From the NCBI GenBank assembly GCA_021803205.1, contig JAJZMB010000153.1, positions 1-48,647 of the forward strand: DNA of 48,647 nucleotides, in the 5' to 3' direction. How positions within the stretch are numbered: the stretch's first letter is position 1; each line of letters begins with the position of its first letter. Positions 27,091-35,779 of this stretch are shown here, piece by piece. The position numbers and the translations under genes were made by a program. Source of the stretch: Bacillota bacterium. Lineage in GTDB: Bacteria; Bacillota; Sulfobacillia; RBS10-35; JAJYVN01. Below the pieces are notes generated by a model, which was given only the letters and a program-made list of their open reading frames with translations, ran no database searches and had not been told where the DNA came from.

Positions 27091-27978
27091 CTATGCCGGC
27101 GCTCGCTGGCGGATGAAGTCCACGAAGGCTTGGGCCACGTTGGTCAACCGCCGGGGGTCGAAGAGCAGGTGCATGACCCGCAAGATGCCCACACCCCGCA
27201 GGCGGACCAGGGACAGGGCGCCGTGCCCCGTGCGCTCCGCGACCGGCAAAGAGACGAAGCCGATGCCCTGGCCGGAAGCGATGGCGGCGATGTGGGCCTG
27301 CGCACCCGTGACCTCCGCGGCCACACGTTTCGGCGGCAGGGACCTGCCCTGAGCCGCCAGCGCCGCGAGGACCGCCTCCGAGGTGCCGGACCCGGGTTCG
27401 CGCACCACAAAGGTTTCGCCCGCCAGCGCATCGACATCGACTTCGGAGAGCGCGGCCAGCCGATGTGTCCGCGGCAGGGCCAGCACAATCTCGTCCTGGG
27501 CGATCGGAATCTGTCGCAGCGCGGGGCTGCGCGCCCGGCGGCCCAGAACGCCCACGTCGCAGTGGTGGCGGCGCACGCACTCCTCGACGCTGGCGGAATT
27601 CATGACATGCAGGTGCGAGTCCACGCCGCCGTGCAGGCGGCAGAACTCGGCCAGCAGCGGCGGCAGCACCACCTCCGCCGGCGCGCTGCTCGCGGCGATG
27701 TGCAGAGTCCCGGCCAGTCCGCCGCCGGCGGGGAGGGTGGGCAGGAGCCGGTCCCACGCGGCCAGCGTCTGCTCCGCGAAGGCGAATACTGCCAGTCCGG
27801 CGCGGGTGGGTGTGGCGACCGGCCGCATCCGGTCGAGCAGCTTCTGCCCGATTTCCGCCTCCAGGCGGCTGATCCGTCGACTGAGGGCCGGTTGGCTCAG
27901 GCTGAGCGCTTCAGCGGCCAGGCCGAAGTTGCCGCGCCGCACCGTCTCGACAAATGCCCGCAGGTGGTCCAGGTCCAT
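27091..27978 (-). CDS. LysR-family transcriptional regulator
   Basis: 295 aa from ATG 27978; upstream in-frame sequence lacks family similarity. The N-terminal winged HTH is clear (MDLDHLRAFVETVRRGNFGLAAEALSLSQPALSRRISRLEAEIG). The rest is the usual two-lobed effector domain (GTLHIAASSAPAEVVLPPLL ... FVVREPGSGTSEAVL ... GQGIGFVSLPVA), closest in style to CysL/CbbR-type members. It lies divergently from the sulfatase-like gene at 28467, with about 490 bases between, the classic arrangement for a LysR protein and its target. Regulation of that gene, possibly in response to a sulfur compound, is inferred. Confidence 0.9.
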   Translation of the reverse strand: MDLDHLRAFVETVRRGNFGLAAEALSLSQPALSRRISRLEAEIGQKLLDRMRPVATPTRAGLAVFAFAEQTLAAWDRLLPTLPAGGGLAGTLHIAASSAPAEVVLPPLLAEFCRLHGGVDSHLHVMNSASVEECVRRHHCDVGVLGRRARSPALRQIPIAQDEIVLALPRTHRLAALSEVDVDALAGETFVVREPGSGTSEAVLAALAAQGRSLPPKRVAAEVTGAQAHIAAIASGQGIGFVSLPVAERTGHGALSLVRLRGVGILRVMHLLFDPRRLTNVAQAFVDFIRQRAPA

Positions 27979-28466
27979 GCCCGCCGTGCGCCTCCCGGTC
28001 CGCCCCCACCTGCGCAGAGTGGTGGGCCGACGTCTGCATGCGTCCACAGTAAGACCGGAAGTGGTGGATGGACAACAGAATATCCAGCGGCCGCTATCTG
28101 GGCAGACATCTTCGCGGTCATTGCGCCGGAACTCCCCGGCCAACGGCGGGTGGGAAGGCCCCCACCCGGCGCGCGGCACGCCTGGGCCGCTGTCCACGCG
28201 CTGCAGGCCACGCCGCCCTTGCCAGTTCATCGCGACGGATATAGTTATAGCTTGGCTGCCCGGCCGCGGCGGCGAGTCGGTCCCGCCCATCCCCGCCCCG
28301 TCTGGGTCTGGCCAAGGCGCTTCTTGCGCCGGGAAGCGGAGGCGACTGGGACGGCCGGCCGCCAGGCCGCGTCATGCGGGTGCACGACCCAGCGGTCGAT
28401 GCGGAGCGCGCACACCGGAGGGGCGGGGTGCTGAGCGCCGTCCCGGGGAAGGGGCTGCTACGGGAA
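27979..28466. promoter_or_regulatory. Divergent promoter region between lysR-type and sulfatase-like genes
   Basis: About 490 bases without a gene. An AT-rich island near 28236-28252 (GGATATAGTTATAGC) offers a -10 candidate TATAGT, with TTGCCA at 28219 as a sub-optimally spaced (15 bases) -35 toward the plus-strand gene. LysR boxes (T-N11-A) are probably here but cannot be assigned. Confidence 0.45.
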
Positions 28467-29822
28467 ATGAACGTCATCGTCGTGGTTTCGGACACCTTTC
28501 GTTATGATTACTGCGGGTGGAACGGCAACGCGTGGATCCGCACCCCGGATCTCGACCGCTTCGCGGCCGGGGCCGTGGCCTTCGACCGCCATTACGTGTC
28601 GAGTTTTCCCACGATTCCCACACGCACGGATTGGTTCACCGCGCGTTTCTCATTCCCCAACCACGGCTGGCGTGCCCTGGACCCCCAGGTGCCGGTGCTG
28701 GCCGCGGCGCTCAGCCGCGCCGGGTACCTGGGCCAACTGATCATGGACAACCCCCACATGATGAAGGGTACCAACAATTTCGACCGTGGCTTCGAGGGTG
28801 CATGCTGGCTGCGCGGGCAGGAGGGGGATACCTACCTGACCCGGGTCAACCGCCTGCACCGGACGATGCCGGCCGACAAGACGCGCCAGAAGCCGCAGCG
28901 CCACGGGTACAACCTGGTGGACATCCACCGGACTACCAACATCGACTGGGCCTGGGAAGAGGATCGTTTCGCCGCACGCACCCTGCGCACCGCCTCCCGC
29001 TGGCTGGAGGAGAACTACAAGGCGGAACGGTTCTTTCTCTGGGTGGACTGCTTCGACGTGCACGAGCCCTGGGATCCGCCCGAGTACTGGGTGGAACGCT
29101 ACAATCCGGGGTATGTCGGTCCGCCCATGCTGCATCCCAACTATGGTCCCGCCGAGATCTACAGCCCGGCGGAACTCGCGAACCTGCGCGCGCATTACGC
29201 GGGCGAGGTGAGCATGATCTCGCGCTGGTTCGGTCGCCTGCTGCAGAAGCTTGAGGATGTCGGCCTGGACGACCGGACTGCCGTCGTCTTCACCTCCGAT
29301 CACGGTATGTTCCTCGGCGAGCACAACCGCACCGGCAAGAGCAATCTCTGGCCGGGGGACGCCCGCCGCTGGCCGCTGTATGAGGAGGTGGCGCACATCC
29401 CGTTGTTCATGCGCGTCCCCGGCCTGGCGCCGCGTCGCGTGCCGGCCCTGGTGCAGCCGCCGGACCTGATGCCCACGCTCCTGGATCTGGCTGGTGTGTC
29501 CGCTCCGCCCGGGGTGCACGGGCGGTCCCTGCTGCCGCTGATGCGCGGCGAGGTCCAGACGCACCGCACGGTGGCCGTCAGCGGGGCGCACGGGGCGCAG
29601 GGTGCGCAGGTGGCGGTGCGCGACGGACGTCTCTCCTACTACCCGGAGGGTGAGGCGGGGACGCCGGAACTCTACGACACGGCCGCCGATCCCGCGGAGG
29701 CACGCAATCTGGCGCTGAGCAGTCCCGAGGACGTGGGGCGGTTGCACAGCGAACTCACGCGCTGGATGGCCGAGCACGGCGCGGCGGGTCCGTCCCTGCC
29801 CGCGGGGGCGGATTGGCGCTGA
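28467..29822 (+). CDS. Sulfatase-like protein with Thr in place of catalytic Cys (TIPTR)
   Basis: 451 aa from ATG 28467. It has the sulfatase fold: MNVIVVVSDTFRYD at the start, VDCFDVHEPWDPPEYW, and metal-site residues in TSDHGMFLGEH. The C-x-P-x-R position reads TIPTR (residues 49-53), so the residue normally converted to formylglycine is Thr (codon ACG at 28611). Family members with Thr or Ser nucleophiles are usually phospho-transferases or phosphodiesterases, so the reaction may not be sulfate ester hydrolysis. Conserved stretches shared with 21418 and 32026: FSFPNHGW, NNFDRGFEG, LRGQEGD. No signal peptide. It is divergent from the LysR gene. Confidence 0.85.
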   Translation: MNVIVVVSDTFRYDYCGWNGNAWIRTPDLDRFAAGAVAFDRHYVSSFPTIPTRTDWFTARFSFPNHGWRALDPQVPVLAAALSRAGYLGQLIMDNPHMMKGTNNFDRGFEGACWLRGQEGDTYLTRVNRLHRTMPADKTRQKPQRHGYNLVDIHRTTNIDWAWEEDRFAARTLRTASRWLEENYKAERFFLWVDCFDVHEPWDPPEYWVERYNPGYVGPPMLHPNYGPAEIYSPAELANLRAHYAGEVSMISRWFGRLLQKLEDVGLDDRTAVVFTSDHGMFLGEHNRTGKSNLWPGDARRWPLYEEVAHIPLFMRVPGLAPRRVPALVQPPDLMPTLLDLAGVSAPPGVHGRSLLPLMRGEVQTHRTVAVSGAHGAQGAQVAVRDGRLSYYPEGEAGTPELYDTAADPAEARNLALSSPEDVGRLHSELTRWMAEHGAAGPSLPAGADWR

Positions 29823-29848
29823 GGGTTCGTAGCAGGTTCGTAGCGCGG
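29823..29848 (+). repeat. GGTTCGTAGC repeat, tandem copies 2a/2b
   Basis: Two direct copies, GGGTTCGTAGCAG then GTTCGTAGCG, begin right after the stop codon of the sulfatase-like gene. Confidence 0.6.
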
Positions 29849-30573
29849 CGGTAACCCGGGTCGGCAAGCAAGCGCCGGTCACACGGCCGGGGGTCGTCCC
29901 GTGGCAACCGCCGGCCCGGGAGCGGGCGGTTGGCGTACACCAGCTGCTTTGGGACGGATGGCGCCAGCGGACGCATTCGGAGAATCTGCCGCATGACGGG
30001 CGGCGCGACCGCCGAAGGCCTTGCCGCTGTGACTCGCTCGCCCGCGTCTGCCGCGGCGCGCACCACAGGCGGCCGGTTGTGCCGTCGCCGCGCTGCCGGG
30101 CCCCAGGTCCGGCAGCGCGGGCCCACGCCCGTCGTGGGTGAGCGCTGCCGAGGGCCGGTGGATCTTGTGCCGTGACGCGCGCATCACCGTGGACGGCGGC
30201 GGCGTCCGCTTGCGGCTGAAGGGAGAACGGCCCAGTCCGGTTCCGTCCGGGGAGCTTGTCGGCGACCCCGGCAACAGGGACGGCAACTACAATCCCGGCC
30301 ATCCCCGCCAGCGAGACGCCGCAGGTGCCGACGGAGTGTGGGTGGGAGGCCGCGGCCTTCACAGAGGCGGTTTACGAGTCGATGCGCCGGGCTGCGTCCG
30401 CGCCAGCCGTTGCGCCAAGAGCCGGGTTCCCGGTGTGCCGGCGGTCGCCGGAGGCGGGCCGGTCGTGGCGCGGCGCAGCCGGCGGAACGCCCGGCGTGTC
30501 CGCGGGCAAAGGGGGGCGGACGGCGGCGAAGTCTGCCCCCGCACGGTTACGCACATTGGGGGAGGGTCGCACC
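29849..30573. other. Intergenic region, no gene recognised
   Basis: About 720 bases before the next sulfatase gene. A plus-strand frame near 30170-30340 is open but has no recognisable motif. Confidence 0.4.
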
Positions 30574-32022
30574 ATGGCGTCTCCGCCGAACGTACTCATC
30601 CTGATGACCGACGAACACGACCCGCGGATCAGCGGCCCGTACGGCGATCGGCGCGTCTCCACGCCGGCCCTGGACCGGCTGGCCGCCGGCGGGGTTGTGA
30701 TGGAAAACGCCTATTGCAACTCGCCCCTCTGCGTGCCTTCGCGCATGTCGTTCATGACTGGGCGCTATGTCCACCACATCGGCGCGTGGGACAACGGCTC
30801 GGTGCTGCCCAGTGACGAGGTGACCTGGGCCCACCGCTGCGAGGCGGCGGGTTACGAGACGGCGCTCATCGGCAAGATGCACTTCCAGGGCCCGGACCAG
30901 CGGCACGGCTTTCGCACCCGCCCGGTATCTGAAATCCACGGGGGGGGCCCCCTTGGCGACCTCCCCCCGTGGCGCCCGGCAGGCAGTCGCCCGCCCGCGG
31001 AACCCGCGGCGGCCACGGGCGGCCGCGGGATGCGCCGCCGGATCCTGGGGGCCGGTCCCGGCAGGTCGACCAACATCGCGTACGACGAAGCGGTGCGGGA
31101 CGCCACGGTCGCCTTCCTCCGGGAGCGGCGGGCCGGTGCGGGGCAGGCGCCCTTCGCGGTGTGCGCCTCCTTCATCTCGCCGCACTTCCCGCTTGTCGCC
31201 CCGCCCGAGGACTTCGCCCGTTACTGGCCGGACAATGTGGAGCTCCCCCGGCTTCCCCCGGGCGGCCACCCGTTCCACCGCCGGCTGATCCGGCACTTCG
31301 ATCTGGAAGGCTTCAGCCGCGAGGAGATCCTGCGGGCGCGCGCCGCGTACTACGGGCTGGTGACCTTTGTGGACAGGCTCGTCGGCGATGTGCTCCAGGC
31401 CTTGGAGACCAATGGACTGGCGGAGAACACCCTGGTCGTGTACACCGCCGATCACGGCGAGATGCTGGGGGAGCACGGTCTGTGGTGGAAGTGCAACTTC
31501 TATGAGCCATCCGTGCGCGTCCCCCTGATCCTGCGGCTTCCCGGTCGCATTCCCGCGGGGCAACGACGCGGGCAGATATGTTCCCTGGTTGACCTGGTGC
31601 CGACGGTGCTTGAGTATGCCGGCATCCCCGGCGGTGCGGTCGAGGCGGGAGCGGAACAGGGCCTGGACGGCGATTCTCTAACCAGCGTGCTGGAAAGGCC
31701 GGAAAGCCCGGCGGGCGCCGCCTGGAAGGACGAGGCCTTCGCCGAGTATCACGCCCATGCCTCGGAGCACCCCATGTGCATGCTGCGCCGCGGTCGGTTC
31801 AAGCTGAACTACGTCTTGGACGAACCGACCGAACTGTACGACCTGCAGGCCGATCCGGAGGAGCGCCACAACCTGGCCACCGAACCCGCCTTTGCAGGCG
31901 TCGTCGCGGCCATGACCCGGTCTGCGCTGTCCGGCTGGCCGGGTCGACACATCGAGAAGCGCCAGGCCGAGCAGCGTCGGGCACGGGCCCTGATCGCCGC
32001 GGCCCGTCGGGGAGGGGTGTAG
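30574..32022 (+). CDS. Choline-sulfatase-like / arylsulfatase (CVPSR)
   Basis: 482 aa. ATG 30574 follows GGGGGAGGG at about 5 bases. It is a canonical type I sulfatase: PNVLILMTDEHD with the metal-binding Asp, formylglycine motif CVPSR at residues 53-57 in NSPLCVPSRMSFMTGRY, ALIGKMHF, and YTADHGEMLGEHGLWWK. The NSPLCVPSR context and GLWWKCNFYEPSVRVPLI are typical of choline-sulfatase-like enzymes, though substrates vary widely. No signal peptide. A maturation enzyme would be needed to oxidise the Cys and is not in the window. Only 3 bases separate its stop from the next sulfatase-like gene, so the two are almost certainly cotranscribed. Confidence 0.9.
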   Translation: MASPPNVLILMTDEHDPRISGPYGDRRVSTPALDRLAAGGVVMENAYCNSPLCVPSRMSFMTGRYVHHIGAWDNGSVLPSDEVTWAHRCEAAGYETALIGKMHFQGPDQRHGFRTRPVSEIHGGGPLGDLPPWRPAGSRPPAEPAAATGGRGMRRRILGAGPGRSTNIAYDEAVRDATVAFLRERRAGAGQAPFAVCASFISPHFPLVAPPEDFARYWPDNVELPRLPPGGHPFHRRLIRHFDLEGFSREEILRARAAYYGLVTFVDRLVGDVLQALETNGLAENTLVVYTADHGEMLGEHGLWWKCNFYEPSVRVPLILRLPGRIPAGQRRGQICSLVDLVPTVLEYAGIPGGAVEAGAEQGLDGDSLTSVLERPESPAGAAWKDEAFAEYHAHASEHPMCMLRRGRFKLNYVLDEPTELYDLQADPEERHNLATEPAFAGVVAAMTRSALSGWPGRHIEKRQAEQRRARALIAAARRGGV

Positions 32023-32025
32023 GGG

Positions 32026-33387
32026 ATGGGTTCCGCCGTCGGCTCCACTGGCAGTGCGCCGAACATCGTCTGCATCGTCCTGGATTCCCTCCGCCACGAT
32101 CACGTTCATGCCTGGGGCCAACCGTGGGTGCACACGCCCCATCTCGACCGGTTCGCCGCGGAGGCGGCCTGCTTCGACCGCGCCTATATCGGCTCGTTTC
32201 CCACAATCCCCTGCCGGACGGACCTGATGACCGGCCGCTTCACCTTTCCCCACCGCGGCTGGAGCCCGCTGCCGCGGGATGTCCCCGTGCTGGCGACGAT
32301 CCTCAAGGAGCGCGGGTACACCACACAACTCATCGCCGACACCTACCACCTCTTCCGTGACGGGCACCAGTTCGATCGCGGCTTCGACGGCTGGGAGTGG
32401 ATCCGCGGCCAGGAGGGGGACCGCTTCGTGGTCGACGCCCGGGTGGCCACCCCTTACCCGGCGGCGCCGCACAAGCTGCGGAATGCGGAACGACTGCGCA
32501 ACGTCTACCTGAAGAATGTGTCCCGGCGCCGGAGCGAGGCCGATTGGTTCGCGCCCCAGGTGATGGCGACCGCGCTCCGTTGGCTGGAGGCCAACCGCGG
32601 CGGCCCTCCCTTCCTGCTGTGGGTCGACGAGTTCGATCCGCACGAGCCGTGGGATCCGCCCGCACACTATGTCGAGCGCTATGACCGGGGATACGGCGGG
32701 GAGTCCGTCATCTCCCCGGTGTACGGTCCTGCCGCCGGGTACAGCGGCGCGGAGATTCGCCACATGCGCGCGCTGTACGCGGGCGAAGTGAGTATGGTGG
32801 ACCATTGGGTCGGGGCGGTGTTGGACGGCATCGATCGCTTCGGCCTGCGGGAGAACACGCTGGTGCTCATCGCCTCGGACCACGGGCACTACCTCGACTA
32901 CCCGGGCGACCAGGGTCGGCTGGGCAAGCCCACCCCGCTGCACGAGGGGGTCGCCCACCAGGTGTGGATGGTGCGGCATCCGGAGGGCCTCGGGCACGGC
33001 CTGCGTCTGCCGCAACTCGTTCAACCCGTCGATCTGTTGCCCACGCTGTTGCAGGTTGCGGGAGCCGCCGCGCCTGCCGGCCTGGAGGGTTGCTCGCTCC
33101 TGCCGCTGCTCTCCGGAGGCGATGCCTGGCCACGGCGGATGGCCGTCTCTTGCCCTCATCGGGGCCTGCCCACGCTGACAACCGACCGCTGGAGCCTGGT
33201 GTATCAACCCGAGGGTCGTCCGGCGCAGCTCTTCGATCTCAGCACAGACCCCTTCCAGGCGCGGGATCTTGCGGCCGACCATCCGGATCAGGTTGCCGAG
33301 CTGGACGCCGCGTTTTCGACCTTCCTGGCCGAACGCGGCTGCACAGACCGGCGGGCGTACCCGCCGGCCCTCGGGCGGGCGGAATGA
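32026..33387 (+). CDS. Sulfatase-like protein with Thr in place of catalytic Cys (TIPCR)
   Basis: 453 aa; the ATG overlaps the ribosome-binding context of the previous gene (GGAGGGG upstream), indicating translational coupling. Sulfatase fold: NIVCIVLDSLRHDH, DEFDPHEPWDPPAHYVERY, and ASDHGHYLDYPG at the metal site. The active-site motif is TIPCR (60-64): Thr at the formylglycine position (codon ACA at 32203) and Cys three residues later, which does not restore the C-x-P-x-R pattern. It is a close paralogue of the proteins at 28467 and 21418 (FTFPHRGWSPLPRD, FDRGFDGWEWIRGQEGD). Pairing with a canonical Cys sulfatase may mean sequential action on one substrate, but that is inference. Confidence 0.85.
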   Translation: MGSAVGSTGSAPNIVCIVLDSLRHDHVHAWGQPWVHTPHLDRFAAEAACFDRAYIGSFPTIPCRTDLMTGRFTFPHRGWSPLPRDVPVLATILKERGYTTQLIADTYHLFRDGHQFDRGFDGWEWIRGQEGDRFVVDARVATPYPAAPHKLRNAERLRNVYLKNVSRRRSEADWFAPQVMATALRWLEANRGGPPFLLWVDEFDPHEPWDPPAHYVERYDRGYGGESVISPVYGPAAGYSGAEIRHMRALYAGEVSMVDHWVGAVLDGIDRFGLRENTLVLIASDHGHYLDYPGDQGRLGKPTPLHEGVAHQVWMVRHPEGLGHGLRLPQLVQPVDLLPTLLQVAGAAAPAGLEGCSLLPLLSGGDAWPRRMAVSCPHRGLPTLTTDRWSLVYQPEGRPAQLFDLSTDPFQARDLAADHPDQVAELDAAFSTFLAERGCTDRRAYPPALGRAE

Positions 33388-33922
33388 GCGACCAGAGCAC
33401 CGGGGCGTGATGGCGGGGGAGCGGGGTCGGAATCGGTTCCGTGGCAGCCGTCGGTGGCCGGACGCGGCCGGGCTGGACCCGCCGGCCGGAACTGCACCTG
33501 CCGGCTGGCGGAGGGATTTCAGGTCAGGACGGCCGCCCGCACAATCCGGTGTCCGGCGGCGGGTGCCCCCCGTGTGTCTTCGGTACGATCTCGTTGGTGC
33601 TCCTGGTGCCGGCTGTGTGGTCGAGGCGGGAGTTGGCGGTCGAAGCCGTCTCGCCCCCGCTCGCGGTTGGGCCGCTGATGCCTGCCGGCCTGTGCATCCG
33701 GATGCGGCGGGAAGCCGTCCACCCCGGCGATGAGGGCAAGGTGGCGGTGGCGCGTGCCGGGACGAAGGGGTGGGGGCAGCGCCGGAGCGTGGGCGTCGTG
33801 CCGCCGGCGCGAACGGGGGGCCGTCCCACGCCACCCCAGAAACCGGCGCCGCGAGGGAACGGCATCACGACCACTGTGGATGATGGGTACTGCCGTGTGC
33901 TCGTCTGAGGGACGACCGGCGG
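33388..33922. other. Intergenic region, no gene recognised
   Basis: About 535 bases. A plus-strand frame has one hydrophobic stretch near 33580-33690 (FGTISLVLLVPAVW) but no start context or family match. Confidence 0.4.
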
Positions 33923-35323
33923 ATGCCGGAGGTGAAGGAATTGACGGATGCGCGCGCGCGTGACTCCAGAGCCGTCCGACCCAACGTCCTGTTCGTCTTT
34001 CCCGATCAGATGCAGGCCGGCGCGATGGGCTGCGCGGGCCACCCCGACGTGCGCACACCCAACCTGGATCGGCTTGCTGGCGGAGGTACGCGCTTCGTCC
34101 ACGCCGTCGCCAACTGCCCAGTGTGCACGCCGTCCCGCGGCACAATGCTCAGCGGCCGCTATCCGCTGGCGCACGGGGCCGTCACCAACGACCTGCCGCT
34201 GCGCGAAGACGTGCAAACCTTCGGCGAGGTGTTCGCGGCCGGCGGCTGGCGCACGGGCTATATCGGGAAGTGGCACCTGGACGGCGTGCCGCGGGCCCGC
34301 TTCACCCCGCCGGGACGGCGGCGGCACGGTTTCGAGTATTGGGCGGCGTGGAACTGCAGCCATCAATACTTTGACGGACGTTACTTCCATGACGATCCCG
34401 AGCCGATTCCGCTCCAGGGCTATGAACCGCACGCGCAAACCGATCTGGCCCTGGACTTCATTCACGCCCACCACGACGAGGCGTTTTGCCTCTTCCTCTC
34501 CTGGGGGCCGCCGCATCCGCCCTACGCCCAGGTGCCCGAGCCGGACCGGGCGAGCTACGAGCCGGACGCGCTCACCCGGCGCGGGAACTGGCGCGATCCC
34601 GACCTCCGGGTGGTGGCCGACTATTACGCGGCCATCACCGCGCTGGACCGGGAGATGGGCCGCCTGCTGGCGGCGTTGGACGAACACGGCATCGGCGAGC
34701 ACACGATTGTTGTATTCACCTCTGACCATGGCGACATGCTGTTCTCTCATGGCATGCGTGAAAAACAAAAGCCCTGGGACGAGTCGATCCTCGTACCGCT
34801 CATCATGCGCTATCCCGGTGTGGTCCCGGCCGGCCGCGTCACGCCCGCCCTGTTTTCCACGGTCGACCTCCTGCCCACTCTGCTCGGCATGTGCGCGTTG
34901 CCTGCTCCCGCCGGCATGCAGGGGCAGGATCTTTCGGCGGTTGTGCGCGGCCAACCCGGCAGTGCCGGTCCGTCTTCCGCCTATTTGGTCAACGCGATTC
35001 CGGTGAGCAATCCGCCCGACATCGGGCAGGGGGAGTGGCGGGGACTGCGTACGCGGCGCTACACCTACGCCGCGGGCTTGTCCGGGCCCTGGCTGCTGTA
35101 CGACAATGAGGCGGATCCGCTCCAGGAGCACAATGTGCTGCACGAACCGGCTTATGCCGCCATCAGGCGTGAACTGGAGGGTGAGCTGCAGGAGTGGCTG
35201 CAGAGGACAGGCGATCCCTTCCTGCCTTGGCCTGAGTACATCCGCCGGCTTGAGCTGTTCGAGCTCTGGAATCTCCGGGAGCGGACCCAGAACCGCACCC
35301 ACCCGCGGCTGGTGGCGCCGTAG
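33923..35323 (+). CDS. Sulfatase (CTPSR)
   Basis: 466 aa from ATG 33923, with GAGGGA about 9 bases upstream. Canonical formylglycine motif CTPSR at residues 68-72 (NCPVCTPSRGTMLSGRYP). Other family marks: RPNVLFVFPDQMQ (Asp a metal ligand), YIGKWHLDG, and TSDHGDMLFSHGMREKQKPWDESI at the metal site; the C-terminus contains GLRTRRYTYA. The sequence fits the large arylsulfatase-like group seen in polysaccharide-degradation clusters. No signal peptide was found. It is flanked by intergenic stretches of about 535 and 456 bases, so it probably has its own promoter. Confidence 0.9.
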   Translation: MPEVKELTDARARDSRAVRPNVLFVFPDQMQAGAMGCAGHPDVRTPNLDRLAGGGTRFVHAVANCPVCTPSRGTMLSGRYPLAHGAVTNDLPLREDVQTFGEVFAAGGWRTGYIGKWHLDGVPRARFTPPGRRRHGFEYWAAWNCSHQYFDGRYFHDDPEPIPLQGYEPHAQTDLALDFIHAHHDEAFCLFLSWGPPHPPYAQVPEPDRASYEPDALTRRGNWRDPDLRVVADYYAAITALDREMGRLLAALDEHGIGEHTIVVFTSDHGDMLFSHGMREKQKPWDESILVPLIMRYPGVVPAGRVTPALFSTVDLLPTLLGMCALPAPAGMQGQDLSAVVRGQPGSAGPSSAYLVNAIPVSNPPDIGQGEWRGLRTRRYTYAAGLSGPWLLYDNEADPLQEHNVLHEPAYAAIRRELEGELQEWLQRTGDPFLPWPEYIRRLELFELWNLRERTQNRTHPRLVAP

Positions 35324-35779
35324 TTGTGTGTGCGCATGGCCGGCGCCGCTGGATCGCCGAAGGCCGTCGGTGGGAGACGCCGCACATGCTCCCCCGACAG
35401 GCCCCGCGCTGTTCTACCGGCGCCGTTCCGTTGTTCTCAGGATCACGGGGCGCCGGTGGCAACGCGGGGTGCGGTGTTCCAGGTCCACAGCGGACCTCGC
35501 GTGGAAAGTGGCACACCCTGCCTGTCAACGCCAGATGCGATGCAGGAGAGCCCCTGCGGGAGGCGGCCATCCCTTTTGCTGTGGGGTTCGTAGCAGGTTT
35601 CAGCCATAATGCCAACATCGGCCGCCTCATGCGATTACTGGCAGCCGTGTGGAGGAAAGGCCCGGAACAAACCCTCCGCAACCCCCCATCCGGGCCCGCT
35701 CCTGTTGATCCCGCGCGGCTGCCCCTGCGTCGGAGCCGAATGCCGTCCTGCCACTCTGTAATGTAAGCGAGGCGCGACC
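35324..35779. other. Intergenic region with repeat copy 3
   Basis: GGGTTCGTAGCAGG at 35584-35597 is the third copy of the GGTTCGTAGC repeat. No gene recognised. Confidence 0.5.

Noticed and set aside
26347..28434. 695-codon plus-strand open frame
   Set aside because: It overlaps CobT-BluB out of frame and runs antisense to the LysR gene; no protein-like motifs.
33441..33908. Plus-strand frame with a hydrophobic segment between sulfatase genes
   Set aside because: No ribosome binding site, low-complexity ends, and no recognisable family; better treated as intergenic.
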